Part shown: positions 1 to 9,474 of the stretch, piece by piece
Position numbering within the stretch: the first letter of the stretch is position 1
Layout of the letters: each line of letters starts with the position of its first letter
NCBI GenBank assembly: GCA_014879845.1
Contig: JACSRI010000126.1
Span: 1-64,000, forward strand
From: Opitutaceae bacterium
GTDB lineage: Bacteria; Verrucomicrobiota; Verrucomicrobiia; Opitutales; Opitutaceae
DNA length: 64,000 nt
Direction: 5' to 3'
Program-made: the position numbers and the translations under genes
Notes under the pieces: generated by a model
Told to the model about the DNA's origin: nothing
Seen by the model: only the letters and a program-made list of their open reading frames with translations
Database searches by the model: none

Positions 1-71
1 GCGGGCGGACCGGAGCACGTGCCATCGCACACGCGCTTCAGGTGGGCGGCGCGGCATCCGATCCTCGTAGG

Positions 72-677
72 ATGACCCCGATCCAGATCCGCGACCTTCG
101 TCCCGAGGAACTGCCGGCGGCCGGCGCCATCGCCGGGCGCGCGCTCGCCGACAGCCCGATGTTTCACGAGGTGTATCCGACCAATGCAGGCAAACGCACG
201 GCCGCGCTCGGCCAGATCTTCGGCGCGTTGCTGAAGGCCTACGCCTCGCACGGTCGCGTCTTCGGCGCGTTCGGCGCGGGTACGCTGCTCGGCGTGAGTG
301 TGATCCGCGAGCCGGGCGGCAGCCAGCTCTCCGCCCTGGAGAAGCTCGCGTTCGGCAAGGCGGTCGCCGCGGCGGTCTCACTCGGGTTCTCGGTTTCGCT
401 GCAGAAGGTGATGTCCGACCTGGCCCTGCGCGACCCGCAGGTGCGGCACTTTCATCTCGGGCCGGTCGCGGTGGAGCCTTCGTACCAGCGGAAAGGGTAC
501 GGCACGGCCTTGATGCAGGAGTTCTGCCGGCGCGTGGATCTCGCGCGCGAGATCAGCGCCGCGGAAACCGATCGCAAGGCCGTGATTCCCTTCCTGACGA
601 AGTTTGGCTTCAAGGAGCTGACCAGCGCGGCCGTGGGTGGCGTGTCGCACGCCTTCCTCGTTCGCTCCAGGACGTAG
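72..677 (+). CDS. GNAT-family N-acetyltransferase
   Basis: A 201-residue protein of the Gcn5-related acetyltransferase fold, expected to move an acetyl group from acetyl-CoA to an unidentified amine. The acetyl-CoA loop is visible around residues 134-146 (VEPSYQRKGYGTA, matching the Q/RxxGxG/A pattern), after a beta-strand ending HLGPVAV. The C-terminal part (KFGFKEL, then a final strand) is also typical of the family. The frame is open ten codons further upstream to 42, but the ATG at 72 begins the recognisable fold (MTPIQIRDL), so I prefer it. The downstream neighbour is convergent and unrelated. The substrate cannot be read from the sequence. Confidence 0.85.
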   Translation: MTPIQIRDLRPEELPAAGAIAGRALADSPMFHEVYPTNAGKRTAALGQIFGALLKAYASHGRVFGAFGAGTLLGVSVIREPGGSQLSALEKLAFGKAVAAAVSLGFSVSLQKVMSDLALRDPQVRHFHLGPVAVEPSYQRKGYGTALMQEFCRRVDLAREISAAETDRKAVIPFLTKFGFKELTSAAVGGVSHAFLVRSRT

Positions 678-721
678 GGGACCGGACGGCGCGTGCGGCG
701 CCGGACGCGGCGCGCGGCCGA

Positions 722-1126
722 TCAGGGCAGGAGCGCGTGCTTGCGCATGATCGCCGCGATGTCGCGCCAGGAGAGCGGCTTGAAGAGCACGCCGAGCAAT
801 GACGGCGGCTTGCGGCGCGCGATCGTCTCGGCGTCGAGGGCGTTGCCCGTGACCATGATCGAGGGCACATCGGGCAGGCGCCGCGCGACCTCGCGCAGGA
901 AGTCGAAACCATCGAGCCCGGGCATCCGGTAGTCGGAGATCACCAAGGTGGGCGATCCCTCGCTCAGCCCCTCGAGGGCGGCGACCGGGTCGTTGTAGAT
1001 GCGCGCCTTCACGCCGAGCCCGTGCTCGAGCAGGGCGCCCATCAAGTCGGTGAACGGCTTCTCGTCGTCGACGAGAAGGACGACCGGCTCGGGCCGGTTT
1101 CCAGGATGAGAAGGAGGGATCTGCAC
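722..1126 (-). CDS. single-domain response regulator (receiver only)
   Basis: A 134-residue stand-alone receiver domain with no output domain. The acidic pair D20/D21 (LVDDE), the phosphoacceptor D65 (ISDYRMPG), the switch threonine T93 (MVTGN) and the conserved lysine K116 (LFKPLS) are all present, so it should be phosphorylatable by a histidine kinase. CheY-like single receivers act by protein-protein contact or as phosphorelay intermediates. No kinase gene is adjacent, so it is an orphan. It is divergent from trmL, sharing the 126-base gap 1127-1252. The C-terminus ends shortly after the last helix, which confirms that no DNA-binding domain follows. Confidence 0.88.
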   Translation of the reverse strand: MQIPPSHPGNRPEPVVLLVDDEKPFTDLMGALLEHGLGVKARIYNDPVAALEGLSEGSPTLVISDYRMPGLDGFDFLREVARRLPDVPSIMVTGNALDAETIARRKPPSLLGVLFKPLSWRDIAAIMRKHALLP

Positions 1127-1252
1127 GGGTCGTGTATTCGGCTGGACCGTCCGAACGGCTGTTCTTTCGACCCTACAGGACGTTCCTGAAGTCTTTTCTG
1201 CGAAAATGTTGCTAATTGACCCATCACCTCCGGCGCCTCATCGGTCGGAGAA

Positions 1253-1747
1253 ATGCTGCATGTCGTTCTCTTTCAACCGCAGATCCCGCCCAATACCGGC
1301 AATGTCGGGCGCCTCTGTGCCTACACCGGCTGCAGGCTCCACCTGATCCATCCGCTGGGTTTCACCATCACCGACCGCCACCTGCGACGGGCGGGCATGG
1401 ACTACTGGTATTCGCTCGATGTGCACCATCATCAGGATTGGACGGCGTTTCGCGCCTCGCCCGTCGCGCCCCGGCGCCTGTGGCTGCTGAGCACGCGAGG
1501 GGAACGCACGATCTGGGACACCCGGTTTGCCGACGACGATGGCCTGCTCTTTGGCAACGAGGGCGACGGTGCGCCGTCGTGGCTCCATGATGAGCTCGGA
1601 GCGACGCAGCGCATCCGCATCCCGCAGTTCCGCGAGGGCCTGCGCTCCCTCAACCTGTCGACCGCGGCGGGCATCGCCACGTATGAGGCGCTTCGCCAGT
1701 TGCGCGGCGCGCCGTCGACCGTTCCACTGTCCGACTCCAGCGCATGA
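1253..1747 (+). CDS. trmL: tRNA (cytidine(34)-2'-O)-methyltransferase TrmL
   Basis: A 164-residue SPOUT methyltransferase, the usual length for TrmL, which 2'-O-methylates the wobble base of tRNA-Leu isoacceptors using SAM. Family motifs are visible: an N-terminal strand with PQIPPNTGNVGRL (9-21), the RRAGMDYW segment (46-52), the knot motif LLFGNEGDG (98-106) and the final knot helix SLNLSTAAGIATYEAL (132-147). The last codon overlaps the next gene: the ATG of aroG lies inside the TGA region (ATGA at 1744-1747), so the two are probably translationally coupled. It could be a close SPOUT relative, but motif order and size fit TrmL well. Confidence 0.9.
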   Translation: MLHVVLFQPQIPPNTGNVGRLCAYTGCRLHLIHPLGFTITDRHLRRAGMDYWYSLDVHHHQDWTAFRASPVAPRRLWLLSTRGERTIWDTRFADDDGLLFGNEGDGAPSWLHDELGATQRIRIPQFREGLRSLNLSTAAGIATYEALRQLRGAPSTVPLSDSSA

Positions 1748-2835
1748 AACGTCTCGCCGCCAACGGCCCGCAGTCCACCCAGGATCTTCACATCGCCGCG
1801 GTCCGGCCGCTCATCGCACCGGCCGTGCTCCAGGAAGAACTGCCGCTCACTGCCGCCGGCGCGAGCGCAATCGCCTCAGCGCGGCGGAGCATCGCGGAGG
1901 TGATCGCCGGCCGCGACCGCCGCCTGCTGGTGGTCGTCGGTCCGTGCTCGATCCACGATCCGTCCGCGGCGGTCGAATACGCGCAGAAACTCCGCCGGCT
2001 CGCCCGACGACTCGCCGACGACGTGCTCGTCGTCATGCGTGTTTACTTCGAGAAGCCGCGCACCATCGTCGGCTGGAAGGGATTGATCAACGACCCGGGC
2101 CTCGACGGGACGTTTCGCATCAACGAGGGGCTGCGTCTAGCGCGGCGGCTCCTCCTCGAGGTCAATGGGCTCGGCCTGCCGGCGGCCAACGAGTTTCTCG
2201 ATACGACGATCGGGCAGTACTACGCCGACCTGATCAGCTGGGGATGCATCGGTGCGCGCACCGTCGAGAGCCAGGTGCATCGCGAACTTGCCTCCGGCCT
2301 GTCCATGCCCGTCGGCTTCAAGAACCGCACGGATGGCGACATCAAGGTCGCGATCGACGCGATGCGCGCGGCCCACCATCCGCACTGGTTTCCGTCACTC
2401 ACGCTCGAGGGAGCGCCCGCCGTCCTCGGCACGACGGGCAACCGCGACACGCACCTCGTGCTGCGCGGCGGTTCGCAGTCGGGACCGAACTTTTCGACCC
2501 CTGCTGTCGCCGCCGCTGTCGCGGCCCTCGAGGGCGCAGGCCAGCCGGGGCGCGTGATGATCGACTGCAGTCATGCCAACAGCGGCAAGGATCCGGAGCG
2601 CCAGCTCGTCGTGGCCGCCGATGTTGCGGCGCAGGTGGCGGCGGGTTCGCCCGCGGTGCTCGGGCTGATGCTCGAGAGCCACCTGGTGTCGGGTCGCCAG
2701 GAGCTTGTCCCCGGCCGTGCGCTGGTTCGGGGGCAGAGCATCACCGACGCGTGCCTGGGGTGGCGCGAGACGGTGCGCGTGCTCGAGCGCCTCGCGCGTG
2801 TGTCGGCCAAGCGCCGGCGTTCCCGCCGGCGCTGA
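1744..2835 (+). CDS. aroG: 3-deoxy-7-phosphoheptulonate synthase, type I-alpha
   Basis: A 363-residue DAHP synthase of the E. coli AroF/G/H type, which condenses phosphoenolpyruvate and erythrose 4-phosphate as the first step of the shikimate pathway. Diagnostic segments are VVVGPCSIHDP (from residue 64), MRVYFEKPRT, GWKGLINDP, ARTVESQVHRE, GFKNRTDG and CSHANSGKDP, which include the metal and PEP ligands. It starts inside the trmL stop codon with a 4-base overlap. The N-terminus is short, as in feedback-regulated I-alpha enzymes, but which aromatic amino acid inhibits it cannot be read here. A second, divergent DAHP-synthase homologue of the I-beta type lies at 62284-63318. Confidence 0.93.
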   Translation: MKRLAANGPQSTQDLHIAAVRPLIAPAVLQEELPLTAAGASAIASARRSIAEVIAGRDRRLLVVVGPCSIHDPSAAVEYAQKLRRLARRLADDVLVVMRVYFEKPRTIVGWKGLINDPGLDGTFRINEGLRLARRLLLEVNGLGLPAANEFLDTTIGQYYADLISWGCIGARTVESQVHRELASGLSMPVGFKNRTDGDIKVAIDAMRAAHHPHWFPSLTLEGAPAVLGTTGNRDTHLVLRGGSQSGPNFSTPAVAAAVAALEGAGQPGRVMIDCSHANSGKDPERQLVVAADVAAQVAAGSPAVLGLMLESHLVSGRQELVPGRALVRGQSITDACLGWRETVRVLERLARVSAKRRRSRRR

Positions 2836-2985
2836 AGCGAGCCGGCCGGCCGGGCGCCACGGGCACCGGATCGATGATCGCGGGGCTCGTGCGAAACCCG
2901 TCCGCGTGCTTGGTGGGCAAATTGAGACTCGTGTCCGTATTTGCCTCGCCGACCTGGCAAAAGACGCCCAAGCTCCGCTTCACCC

Positions 2986-4848
2986 ATGTCCCCGATTAAT
3001 CGCTTCCTCCTCCAGAACAACCTCCGCATCAGCTCCAACCCCTGCGTCAGTCCGGACTTCTGCCTGGATTGGCCGACCCTGCGCTCGAAGCTCCAGGCGG
3101 GTGGCGCGGTGACGGTCCATGCGAAGAGCCGTTTTGAGATCGCGGCGGGGTTCGTCACGCTGCTCGAGGATCCCGCGACGGGGGACTGCGCCTGGCGGCT
3201 CGATGCGAGCCACGCCGGTGCGACGGCCCAGGGGCTGAGTGAAGGCGCGGCGCTGGCCGACGGCGCGTCGGTTTTCCCGGCCTCCTTTGCCAACCTGCTC
3301 GTTCTGAAAAACCTCGCCCAGTCCTTCGACCCGGCGACGACCATCTTCCCGACGGCCGCGCAGAAGCTCGGCCAGAGCACGCTCGGCATCGGCGCGCGTT
3401 TCACCACGCTGCACTGGCCGGCGGTGGAGTGGGCGATGAGCGCCCTCGAGATCGGCGTGACAGCCAACCAGAACTCCATCCCGCGCGAGCTCGTCTACGA
3501 CGTCAACGCGATGCTCGACGGCCGCCTCGACACCGTGCCGTTCCCTTTCATCGGCACGAATGTGCCCGAGGGGCATCAGGGCCAGAGCGTGGAGGGCATG
3601 AGCCACGGGTGCATCCTTTCGAAGCTCAAGACCGGCTTCCACCGCCGCGGCATCGCCTGGAGCTTCAACGCCGACCACCAGCCGATCGGTGGAAAATTCG
3701 ACTCGCGCGAGGACCAGCTCGTCGAGGGGTGCGTGCTGGCCAGCTACATCACCTTCGACCTGTCTCCCGAACTCGCGCAGACCAAGGTGCCGGACGACGC
3801 CGCCGGCTGGGTGAAGTCCCACGTGCCGGCCGACCTCATCGCCAAGGTGCGCGCCCGCGTTGCGAGCGTCGGGCTCACGCTTAACGAAACCGAACTGGCC
3901 AAGCTCCTCGCCTACGTTTGGCCCTCGATGCAGAAGATGAAGCGCCGCGACGAGAAATACGCCGCCGCCCGCGCCCGGCTCTTCTCGACGAAGGTCGGCC
4001 GCGAGTACCTGCGCGAACTCTCCATCGACGAGCTGCCCGGCCTGACCACGCCCGAAACGACGGCGATCATGCTTTCTCTCTGCGAGGCGCTCGGCATGAA
4101 GATCCACTTCGTCGCTCCGGCCTTTGGCTTCCAGAAAAACATGCCCTATCCGGACAACGCCGCGCTGCGCGGCCTGATCGAGAAGCAGTGGGCGGTGTGC
4201 CGGCGGTTCGAGTCAAGCATCGGGTTCCACTCCGGCTCGGGCAAGTCGGCGGAAAACTACCAGGTCATGGGCGAGGTCACAGGCAGCCGCCTCGAGATCA
4301 AGACGAGCGGCCGCTACACCTACGAGATGGGTCGCGCGATCTTCGCCTCCAAGAACGCCGCCGACCAGGCGCTCTGGCGCGACTGGTACACCTTCACGGT
4401 CGAGCTCGCGCTCAAGGGTGCGTTCTCGTCCGACGCGACCGAACAGAAGATGGCGCGCGTCTTCATCACCGACGCCCTCGCAAAGAGCGGAAAACCCGTC
4501 GACGTCTTCGCCAGCGAGGCGACCGCGCGCGCCGCGATCGAGGCGCTGCCGCCCAGTCCCGAGCACATGTTCTGGTTCGAATACAACTTCCTCTACGTGC
4601 TCGCCGGCGGCGGCCGCGCGGAGAAGGTGGCCCTCGGCGACCACTCGCCGGCCGGCTACCAGCAGCGCGCGCGTTTCTACTCGGTGAGCGACGAGACGCG
4701 GCTCGGCTACGCGAAGAACGTCGCCAGCTACATCATCTTCCTTGCGGAAAACACCGGCCTGGCCTCGAAGGCGCGCTGCGCCGGCGCGGCGAAGTTGCTC
4801 GCGGGATACACGTCGATGGACGCGTTCCTTGGCGGGATCTCGAACTGA
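2986..4848 (+). CDS. UxaE-like (tagaturonate/fructuronate epimerase family) protein
   Basis: A 620-residue cytoplasmic protein without a signal peptide. Three segments resemble the tagaturonate/fructuronate epimerase family: FNADHQPIGG near residue 227, HSGSGKS near 415, and IKTSGRYTYE near 438. These correspond to the ADADH, HSGSDKF and KTAG segments as I remember them for the Thermotoga enzyme. It is longer than that roughly 480-residue protein, with extra sequence at the N-terminus. In the family the reaction is C4 epimerisation of tagaturonate and fructuronate in uronate catabolism. No other uronate gene is nearby, so the substrate here is inferred only. The ATG at 2986 is preferred over an upstream in-frame TTG at 2941. 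Confidence 0.65.
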   Translation: MSPINRFLLQNNLRISSNPCVSPDFCLDWPTLRSKLQAGGAVTVHAKSRFEIAAGFVTLLEDPATGDCAWRLDASHAGATAQGLSEGAALADGASVFPASFANLLVLKNLAQSFDPATTIFPTAAQKLGQSTLGIGARFTTLHWPAVEWAMSALEIGVTANQNSIPRELVYDVNAMLDGRLDTVPFPFIGTNVPEGHQGQSVEGMSHGCILSKLKTGFHRRGIAWSFNADHQPIGGKFDSREDQLVEGCVLASYITFDLSPELAQTKVPDDAAGWVKSHVPADLIAKVRARVASVGLTLNETELAKLLAYVWPSMQKMKRRDEKYAAARARLFSTKVGREYLRELSIDELPGLTTPETTAIMLSLCEALGMKIHFVAPAFGFQKNMPYPDNAALRGLIEKQWAVCRRFESSIGFHSGSGKSAENYQVMGEVTGSRLEIKTSGRYTYEMGRAIFASKNAADQALWRDWYTFTVELALKGAFSSDATEQKMARVFITDALAKSGKPVDVFASEATARAAIEALPPSPEHMFWFEYNFLYVLAGGGRAEKVALGDHSPAGYQQRARFYSVSDETRLGYAKNVASYIIFLAENTGLASKARCAGAAKLLAGYTSMDAFLGGISN

Positions 4849-4872
4849 GCGAGCGAGACGGCCTTGGGGTAG

Positions 4873-4893
4873 GGCGGGTTCTCCGAACCCGCC
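4873..4893. terminator. hairpin, 9-bp stem with TCC loop
   Basis: A perfect inverted repeat (GGCGGGTTC / GAACCCGCC) with a 3-base loop sits between the convergent UxaE-like and P-type ATPase genes. There is no T-run, so classic Rho-independent termination is not shown, but the position fits a shared 3' end. Its context (GGTAGGG before the arm, TC-NCC-GA across the loop) resembles the hairpin at 58830-58850. Confidence 0.5.
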
Positions 4894-4916
4894 GCGTGTG
4901 TCTCTGCACTCCTGCG

Positions 4917-4933
4917 GCGCGCTCGGAGCGCGC
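4917..4933. repeat. G+C-only palindrome at convergent gene end
   Basis: A 17-base near-perfect palindrome (GCGCGCTC, one base, GAGCGCGC), 24 bases after the previous hairpin and 11 bases before the ATPase stop codon. Read on the minus strand it is preceded by CAGGGCG and has CTCCGAG at its tip, like the neighbouring hairpin. Probably part of the same short stem-loop family. Confidence 0.45.
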
Positions 4934-4944
4934 GCCCTGCCGGT

Positions 4945-7200
4945 TCATCGCTTCGCGAACAGCAACCGCAGGCTGTTCAGGCACACGACGACCGTGCTGC
5001 CCTCGTGCGCGGCCACGCCGAGCGTGAGCGGCACGAGCCCGAAGAGCGAGGCCACGGCCATGACCACGACCGTGCCGAGCGAGATGACGAGGTTCTGCTT
5101 GATGACGCGGCGCGCGCGGTGACTGAGGCTGAGCGCGGCGAGGAAGTTCTCGATCCGGTCGTTCATCAGCACCACCTCGGCCTGCTCGAGGGCGGCGTCG
5201 CTGCCACGCGCGCCCATGGCCACGGCGACATGCGCCGCGGCGAGGCTGGGGGCGTCGTTCACGCCGTCGCCCACCATAGCGACTTTCGCGCCGCTGGCGC
5301 CGAGTTCCTGGATCGCGTGCACCTTCTGCTCGGGCAGGAGGCCGGCGCGCACCTCGTCCACGCCGAGCTCGCGCGCCACGGCCTCCGCCGTGTGCCGGCG
5401 GTCGCCCGTGAGCATGACCGTGTGGATACGGTGGTGGCGCAGCTGCTCGAGCACGCCGCGCGACTCGGCGCGGAGCTGGTCGCGCAGGAGGATGCGGCCG
5501 ATAAGGTCGCCGTGAAGGATCCAGACCTCGGTCATTTCGGGACCGGGGGAGGGCACGGACTTGATCCAGTCCTTGAGAGGGCCGTCGTCCATCAACTCGC
5601 GGCGGCCGAGCAGCGCCTGGGCGTCGTCCACCTCGCCGTGCACGCCCTTGCCGGTGAGCGAGCGGAAATCGTTCACGGCCGCGGCCGCGAGGCCCTCGCG
5701 CCGTCCGTGCGCGACGATGGCGCGGGCGATCGGGTGGTGCGACTTGCTTTCGAGCGCGAAGGCCACCTCGAGCACGCGGCGCTCGCGACCCGGCGGGAAG
5801 CTCTCGAGGCCGGCGAGCGTCAGTTCGCCGGTGGTGAGCGTGCCTGTCTTGTCGAGCGCGACCACGCCGACCTCGGCGAGCTTCTCCACCGCGGCGCCGC
5901 CGCGGAAGAGGATGCCGTGCTTCGCGCCCCAGGCGATGGCGGCGAGAATGGCCGAAGGGATCGAGAGGACGAGCGCGCATGGGCTCATGACGACCAGGAG
6001 GGTCATCGCGCGGTAGAAGGCCGAATAGCCGGCCTCCGCCGTGTGGGTGAACGGCGGGATGCGAAAGCCGAGCCACCACACCAGAAAGGCCACCGCGGAT
6101 ACGCTCAGCACCGTGTAGGTGTAGCCGCTGCCGAAGCGGTCGGTGAACCGCTCGCTCGGCGCGCGCAGTTTCTGGGCGTTGCGGATGAGCGAGATGATGC
6201 GTTGCAGCGCGCTCTGCGACGCGAGGCGCAGCACACGCACCTCGACCGCGCCCCAGAGGTTGAGCGTGCCGCCGCCCACCTCGTCGCCCACGGCCTTCTC
6301 GACCGGGCGCGCCTCGCCCGTGAGGTTGGACTCGTCGGCCGCGGTCTTTCCCGAGAGCACGACCGAGTCGACGGGAAACTGTTCGCCCGGTCGCACAAGC
6401 AGGACGTCGCCGACCTCGAGCAGGCCGACCGCGACCTCCTCGTGCGAGCCGTCGCGCGCCACGCGGGTGGCTTTCTTGGGCGCGGCCTTGAGCAGCGAGT
6501 CGATTTCGCGGCGCGTGCGGTGCATCGCGTAGTCCTCGAGCGCGCTCGAGGTGGAGAAGAGGAAGAGGAGCAGGGCGCCTTCGCCGAACGCGCCGATGAG
6601 GCTCGCACCGAAGGCGACGACGAGCATGAGGAAATGGATGTCGACCTCGCCCTTGGGCAGGCCCTCGCGCACGTCGCCCAGGGCGTCCCAGCCGCCGGCC
6701 AGCATCGCGAGCACGAAGATCGCTGGCGCGAGCCACGCCGGGCCGAGCGCCGCGCGCTCGAGCGACCACGCGAGCACGGCGAGGATACCGCAGGCGCCGG
6801 CGAGCACGGCGAGTTTGCGCCACTCCGGCGCCTCCTCGGCCTCGGGCGCCTCTCCTTCGGTCGGCCAGGAGAGTTCGCGCCAGCGCCAGAGCTTGGGCGC
6901 GGTGAGGCAGGTGTCGCGCTGCAGCGTGGCGCCGCCCGCTCCGGTCGTGAGCGAAAAGCCTGCGGGCGCCTGCGCAGCGTGCAGCGCGTCGGCGGTCATA
7001 TCGGCGCGATGGGCCTCGATCACGGCCGCAAGTTTTTCGCGCAGGCGCGCGAGGTCGACGTGGCCGAGCGTCGCGATCGCGACCTTGCCCGCGCCGGGGT
7101 CGATGCGGACGGCCTCCACGCCGGCCTCCCGGAGGAGAAATTGCGCCAGCGTGTCGGTCCAGTTGCCGTTGGCGTCGCCCTTCTTCGTGCTGTGCGGCAT
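4945..7200 (-). CDS. P1B-4-type heavy-metal translocating P-type ATPase
   Basis: A 751-residue metal-pumping P-type ATPase of the inner membrane. Actuator TGE is at 294-296, the transmembrane metal motif is SPC at 406-408 rather than CPC, phosphorylation DKTG at 450-453, the HP dipeptide at 489-490 and GDGVNDAP at 644-651. SPC together with HEGST (732-736) in the last helices marks the P1B-4 group (CoaT/CtpD-like), linked in the literature to Co, Fe or Zn export. Residues 13-65 look like an HMA-type fold without any CxxC. The ATG at 7200 is chosen because upstream codons run into the divergent dinG gene, 61 bases away. Confidence 0.9.
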   Translation of the reverse strand: MPHSTKKGDANGNWTDTLAQFLLREAGVEAVRIDPGAGKVAIATLGHVDLARLREKLAAVIEAHRADMTADALHAAQAPAGFSLTTGAGGATLQRDTCLTAPKLWRWRELSWPTEGEAPEAEEAPEWRKLAVLAGACGILAVLAWSLERAALGPAWLAPAIFVLAMLAGGWDALGDVREGLPKGEVDIHFLMLVVAFGASLIGAFGEGALLLFLFSTSSALEDYAMHRTRREIDSLLKAAPKKATRVARDGSHEEVAVGLLEVGDVLLVRPGEQFPVDSVVLSGKTAADESNLTGEARPVEKAVGDEVGGGTLNLWGAVEVRVLRLASQSALQRIISLIRNAQKLRAPSERFTDRFGSGYTYTVLSVSAVAFLVWWLGFRIPPFTHTAEAGYSAFYRAMTLLVVMSPCALVLSIPSAILAAIAWGAKHGILFRGGAAVEKLAEVGVVALDKTGTLTTGELTLAGLESFPPGRERRVLEVAFALESKSHHPIARAIVAHGRREGLAAAAVNDFRSLTGKGVHGEVDDAQALLGRRELMDDGPLKDWIKSVPSPGPEMTEVWILHGDLIGRILLRDQLRAESRGVLEQLRHHRIHTVMLTGDRRHTAEAVARELGVDEVRAGLLPEQKVHAIQELGASGAKVAMVGDGVNDAPSLAAAHVAVAMGARGSDAALEQAEVVLMNDRIENFLAALSLSHRARRVIKQNLVISLGTVVVMAVASLFGLVPLTLGVAAHEGSTVVVCLNSLRLLFAKR

Positions 7201-7261
7201 GGTGAGTGGCGCGAAGATTGGTCGATTTTTCCCGGGCGAACCATAGAAATCCCGGCCTTCC

Positions 7262-9331
7262 ATGATCGGCGTGCGCGAAGATTTCGGCGGCGGTCCCGAG
7301 GAGCGCGGTGCATCGACCGCCTGCCTCGACCTCGCCGTGCGCGCGTTTGCCGAGGGCGGCTGGGTCCAGAGCGCGCTCGATCTGGAGCACCGCCCGCAGC
7401 AGGAGCAGATGGCGCTCGCCGTGGCCGAGGCGCTGCTCGCGGACGAGCCGCTGCTCTTCGAGGCGGGCACGGGCGTGGGCAAGAGCATGGCCTATCTTCT
7501 GCCAGGCATCATCCACGCTACTGATACGGGCCGTCCGTGCGTCGTCTCCACGCATACGATTTCACTTCAGGAACAGATCGAGTTGAAGGACCTGCCCCAG
7601 TGCCGGCGGCTCTTCGCCGCCGTGCCGGAGCTGAAGCGTTACGAGTCCTTCCAGTCGGCTGTGCTTCTCGGCAAGGGCAACTACCTGTGCCGCCACCGCC
7701 TCGTGCAGGCCCTGCAGGCCAAGGCCGACCTCTTCGGCGGCGCGGAGCAGGACGAACTCATGCGACTCGCCGACTGGTCGCAGCGCACGAAGACCGGGCT
7801 CGTGCAGGAGTTGCAGCCGCCCCCGCTGCCGGAGGTGTGGGACTGGGTCAACGCCGACAGCTCCTCGTGCAACCGCCGTACCTGCTCGCCGGAGACGTGC
7901 CCCTACCAGGCGGCGCGCGCGCGCATCCGCCGCGCGCAGGTTGTGATCGTGAACCACTCGCTGCTCTTCGCCCTGGTCAATGCCGGCGGGCTCATGCCGG
8001 GCGCGCGCGGGGTGCTGCTGCCGGACGACTTTGTTGTCATTGACGAGGCGCACACCATGCCCGATGTCGCGACCGACCACTTCGGCATGCACATCAGCAG
8101 CTACTCGGTGGAGCGCATGCTCAAGACGCTGTTCAACCCGCGGCGCCGGACAGGCCTGTTGAAGAAGCTCGGGAGCGATGCCGACCGCCAGCGCGTGCTC
8201 GATGCGATCGACGCGTCGGAACAGTTCTTCGGGTTCATTGCCGACCGGCTCCTCGCCAAGCAGGCGATCACGCGCGTGCGCGAGCCGGAGTTCTGCGAGC
8301 CGGTCCTGCTCGAGCCCCTGCGGCTCGTCGTCGACTCGCTGGAGAAGATCCAGAGCCGGCTCGACGAGGGCCACCAGCGCGACGATGTGCTCGAGCAGAA
8401 GGGGCGCGTCAACGGCTGCCACGATCGTATCCGCGCCTTCCTGGCGATGGCCGAGGAGGATCACGTGCACTGGGTCGAGCGCGGCGGCCGCAAGGGCCAG
8501 ATCACGGCGTTGCGCACCGCACCGATCGACGTGGCGCCCTACCTGCGCGAGTCGGTCTTTCGCCGCGACACCGCGGTCGTGTGCACGAGCGCGACGCTCG
8601 CCGTGGCCGGCGAGATCGGGCCCTTCCAGCAGCGGGCGGGTGCGGACGGCGCGCGCACGCGCGTCGTGGCGTCGCCCTTCGACTTTGAACGCAATATGCG
8701 CGTCTATGTCGCCGCCGACATGCCGCTGCCGGGCGCGGCCGACGCGAAGCTCGCGCTCGACCCGCTCATCGACTGGGTCAGCTTCTGCGTGCAGCGCGTG
8801 AGCGGCGGCACCCTCGTGCTCTTCACCAGCCACGGCGACCTGCGGCGGGTGGCCGATGTGCTCGAGGAGCCGTTCAAGCGCGAGGGGCGGCCGGTCTTCG
8901 TGCAGGGCCGGGCCTTCTCGCGCACGGAGATGACCGCGCAGTTTCGCGCGGCGGAGAACGGCGTGCTTTTCGGCACAGACAGCTTCTGGACCGGCGTGGA
9001 CATCCCGGGGCCGTCGCTCTCGCAGGTCATCATCACGCGGCTGCCGTTCGAGGTGCCCACACACCCGGTGGCCGAGGCGCGCGCCGAGTGGATCCGGAGC
9101 CAGGGCGGCAATCCCTTTGCCGAACTCAACCTGCCGGAGGCGCTGACGAAGTTCCGCCAGGGCGTGGGGCGCCTCATCCGACGGCATGACGATCGCGGCC
9201 TCATCACCATCCTCGACGCGCGCCTGCTGCACAAGGCCTACGGGCGCCAGTTCCTCGCGTGCCTGCCGACGGAGCGCTTCACGCGGCTCACCGTAGTGAA
9301 TCGCGAGACGTTGTTTCGGCCTTACGCGTGA
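7262..9331 (+). CDS. dinG: DinG/XPD-type ATP-dependent DNA helicase
   Basis: A 689-residue superfamily 2 helicase with an iron-sulphur domain. Walker A is EAGTGVGKS (67-75) and the Walker B box is DEAH (261-264). Four cysteines suited to a 4Fe-4S cluster (C143, C203, C208, C213) lie between helicase motifs I and II, as in XPD and DinG. Late motifs include FWTGVDIPG, and [12 protein letters not shown] supplies the arginine-rich motif VI. Such enzymes unwind 5'-to-3' and act on R-loops, D-loops and stalled forks. It has no N-terminal exonuclease domain. It starts 61 bases from the divergent P1B-4 ATPase, so both must use that short gap for transcription. Confidence 0.9.
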   Translation: MIGVREDFGGGPEERGASTACLDLAVRAFAEGGWVQSALDLEHRPQQEQMALAVAEALLADEPLLFEAGTGVGKSMAYLLPGIIHATDTGRPCVVSTHTISLQEQIELKDLPQCRRLFAAVPELKRYESFQSAVLLGKGNYLCRHRLVQALQAKADLFGGAEQDELMRLADWSQRTKTGLVQELQPPPLPEVWDWVNADSSSCNRRTCSPETCPYQAARARIRRAQVVIVNHSLLFALVNAGGLMPGARGVLLPDDFVVIDEAHTMPDVATDHFGMHISSYSVERMLKTLFNPRRRTGLLKKLGSDADRQRVLDAIDASEQFFGFIADRLLAKQAITRVREPEFCEPVLLEPLRLVVDSLEKIQSRLDEGHQRDDVLEQKGRVNGCHDRIRAFLAMAEEDHVHWVERGGRKGQITALRTAPIDVAPYLRESVFRRDTAVVCTSATLAVAGEIGPFQQRAGADGARTRVVASPFDFERNMRVYVAADMPLPGAADAKLALDPLIDWVSFCVQRVSGGTLVLFTSHGDLRRVADVLEEPFKREGRPVFVQGRAFSRTEMTAQFRAAENGVLFGTDSFWTGVDIPGPSLSQVIITRLPFEVPTHPVAEARAEWIRSQGGNPFAELNLPEALTKFRQGVGRLIRRHDDRGLITILDARLLHKAYGRQFLACLPTERFTRLTVVNRETLFRPYA

Positions 9332-9474
9332 CGAGCCGGTCGGACGCTTCGCGCGATGTCGGCTGCCCGGTGAAAAGCGCGCATGATACGGCGGGACGGG
9401 CGACCCGCGCTCCGCGTTTGGGGCTTTGCCTTTTCCGTCGATTAAGGCCTTCTGTGCATCACTCCGCCATACGC

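Noticed and set aside
4733-7555. Another long minus-strand frame overlapping the P1B-4 ATPase
   Set aside because: Arg/Ala-rich translation without motifs, shifted against the ATPase frame on the same strand; a base-composition effect.
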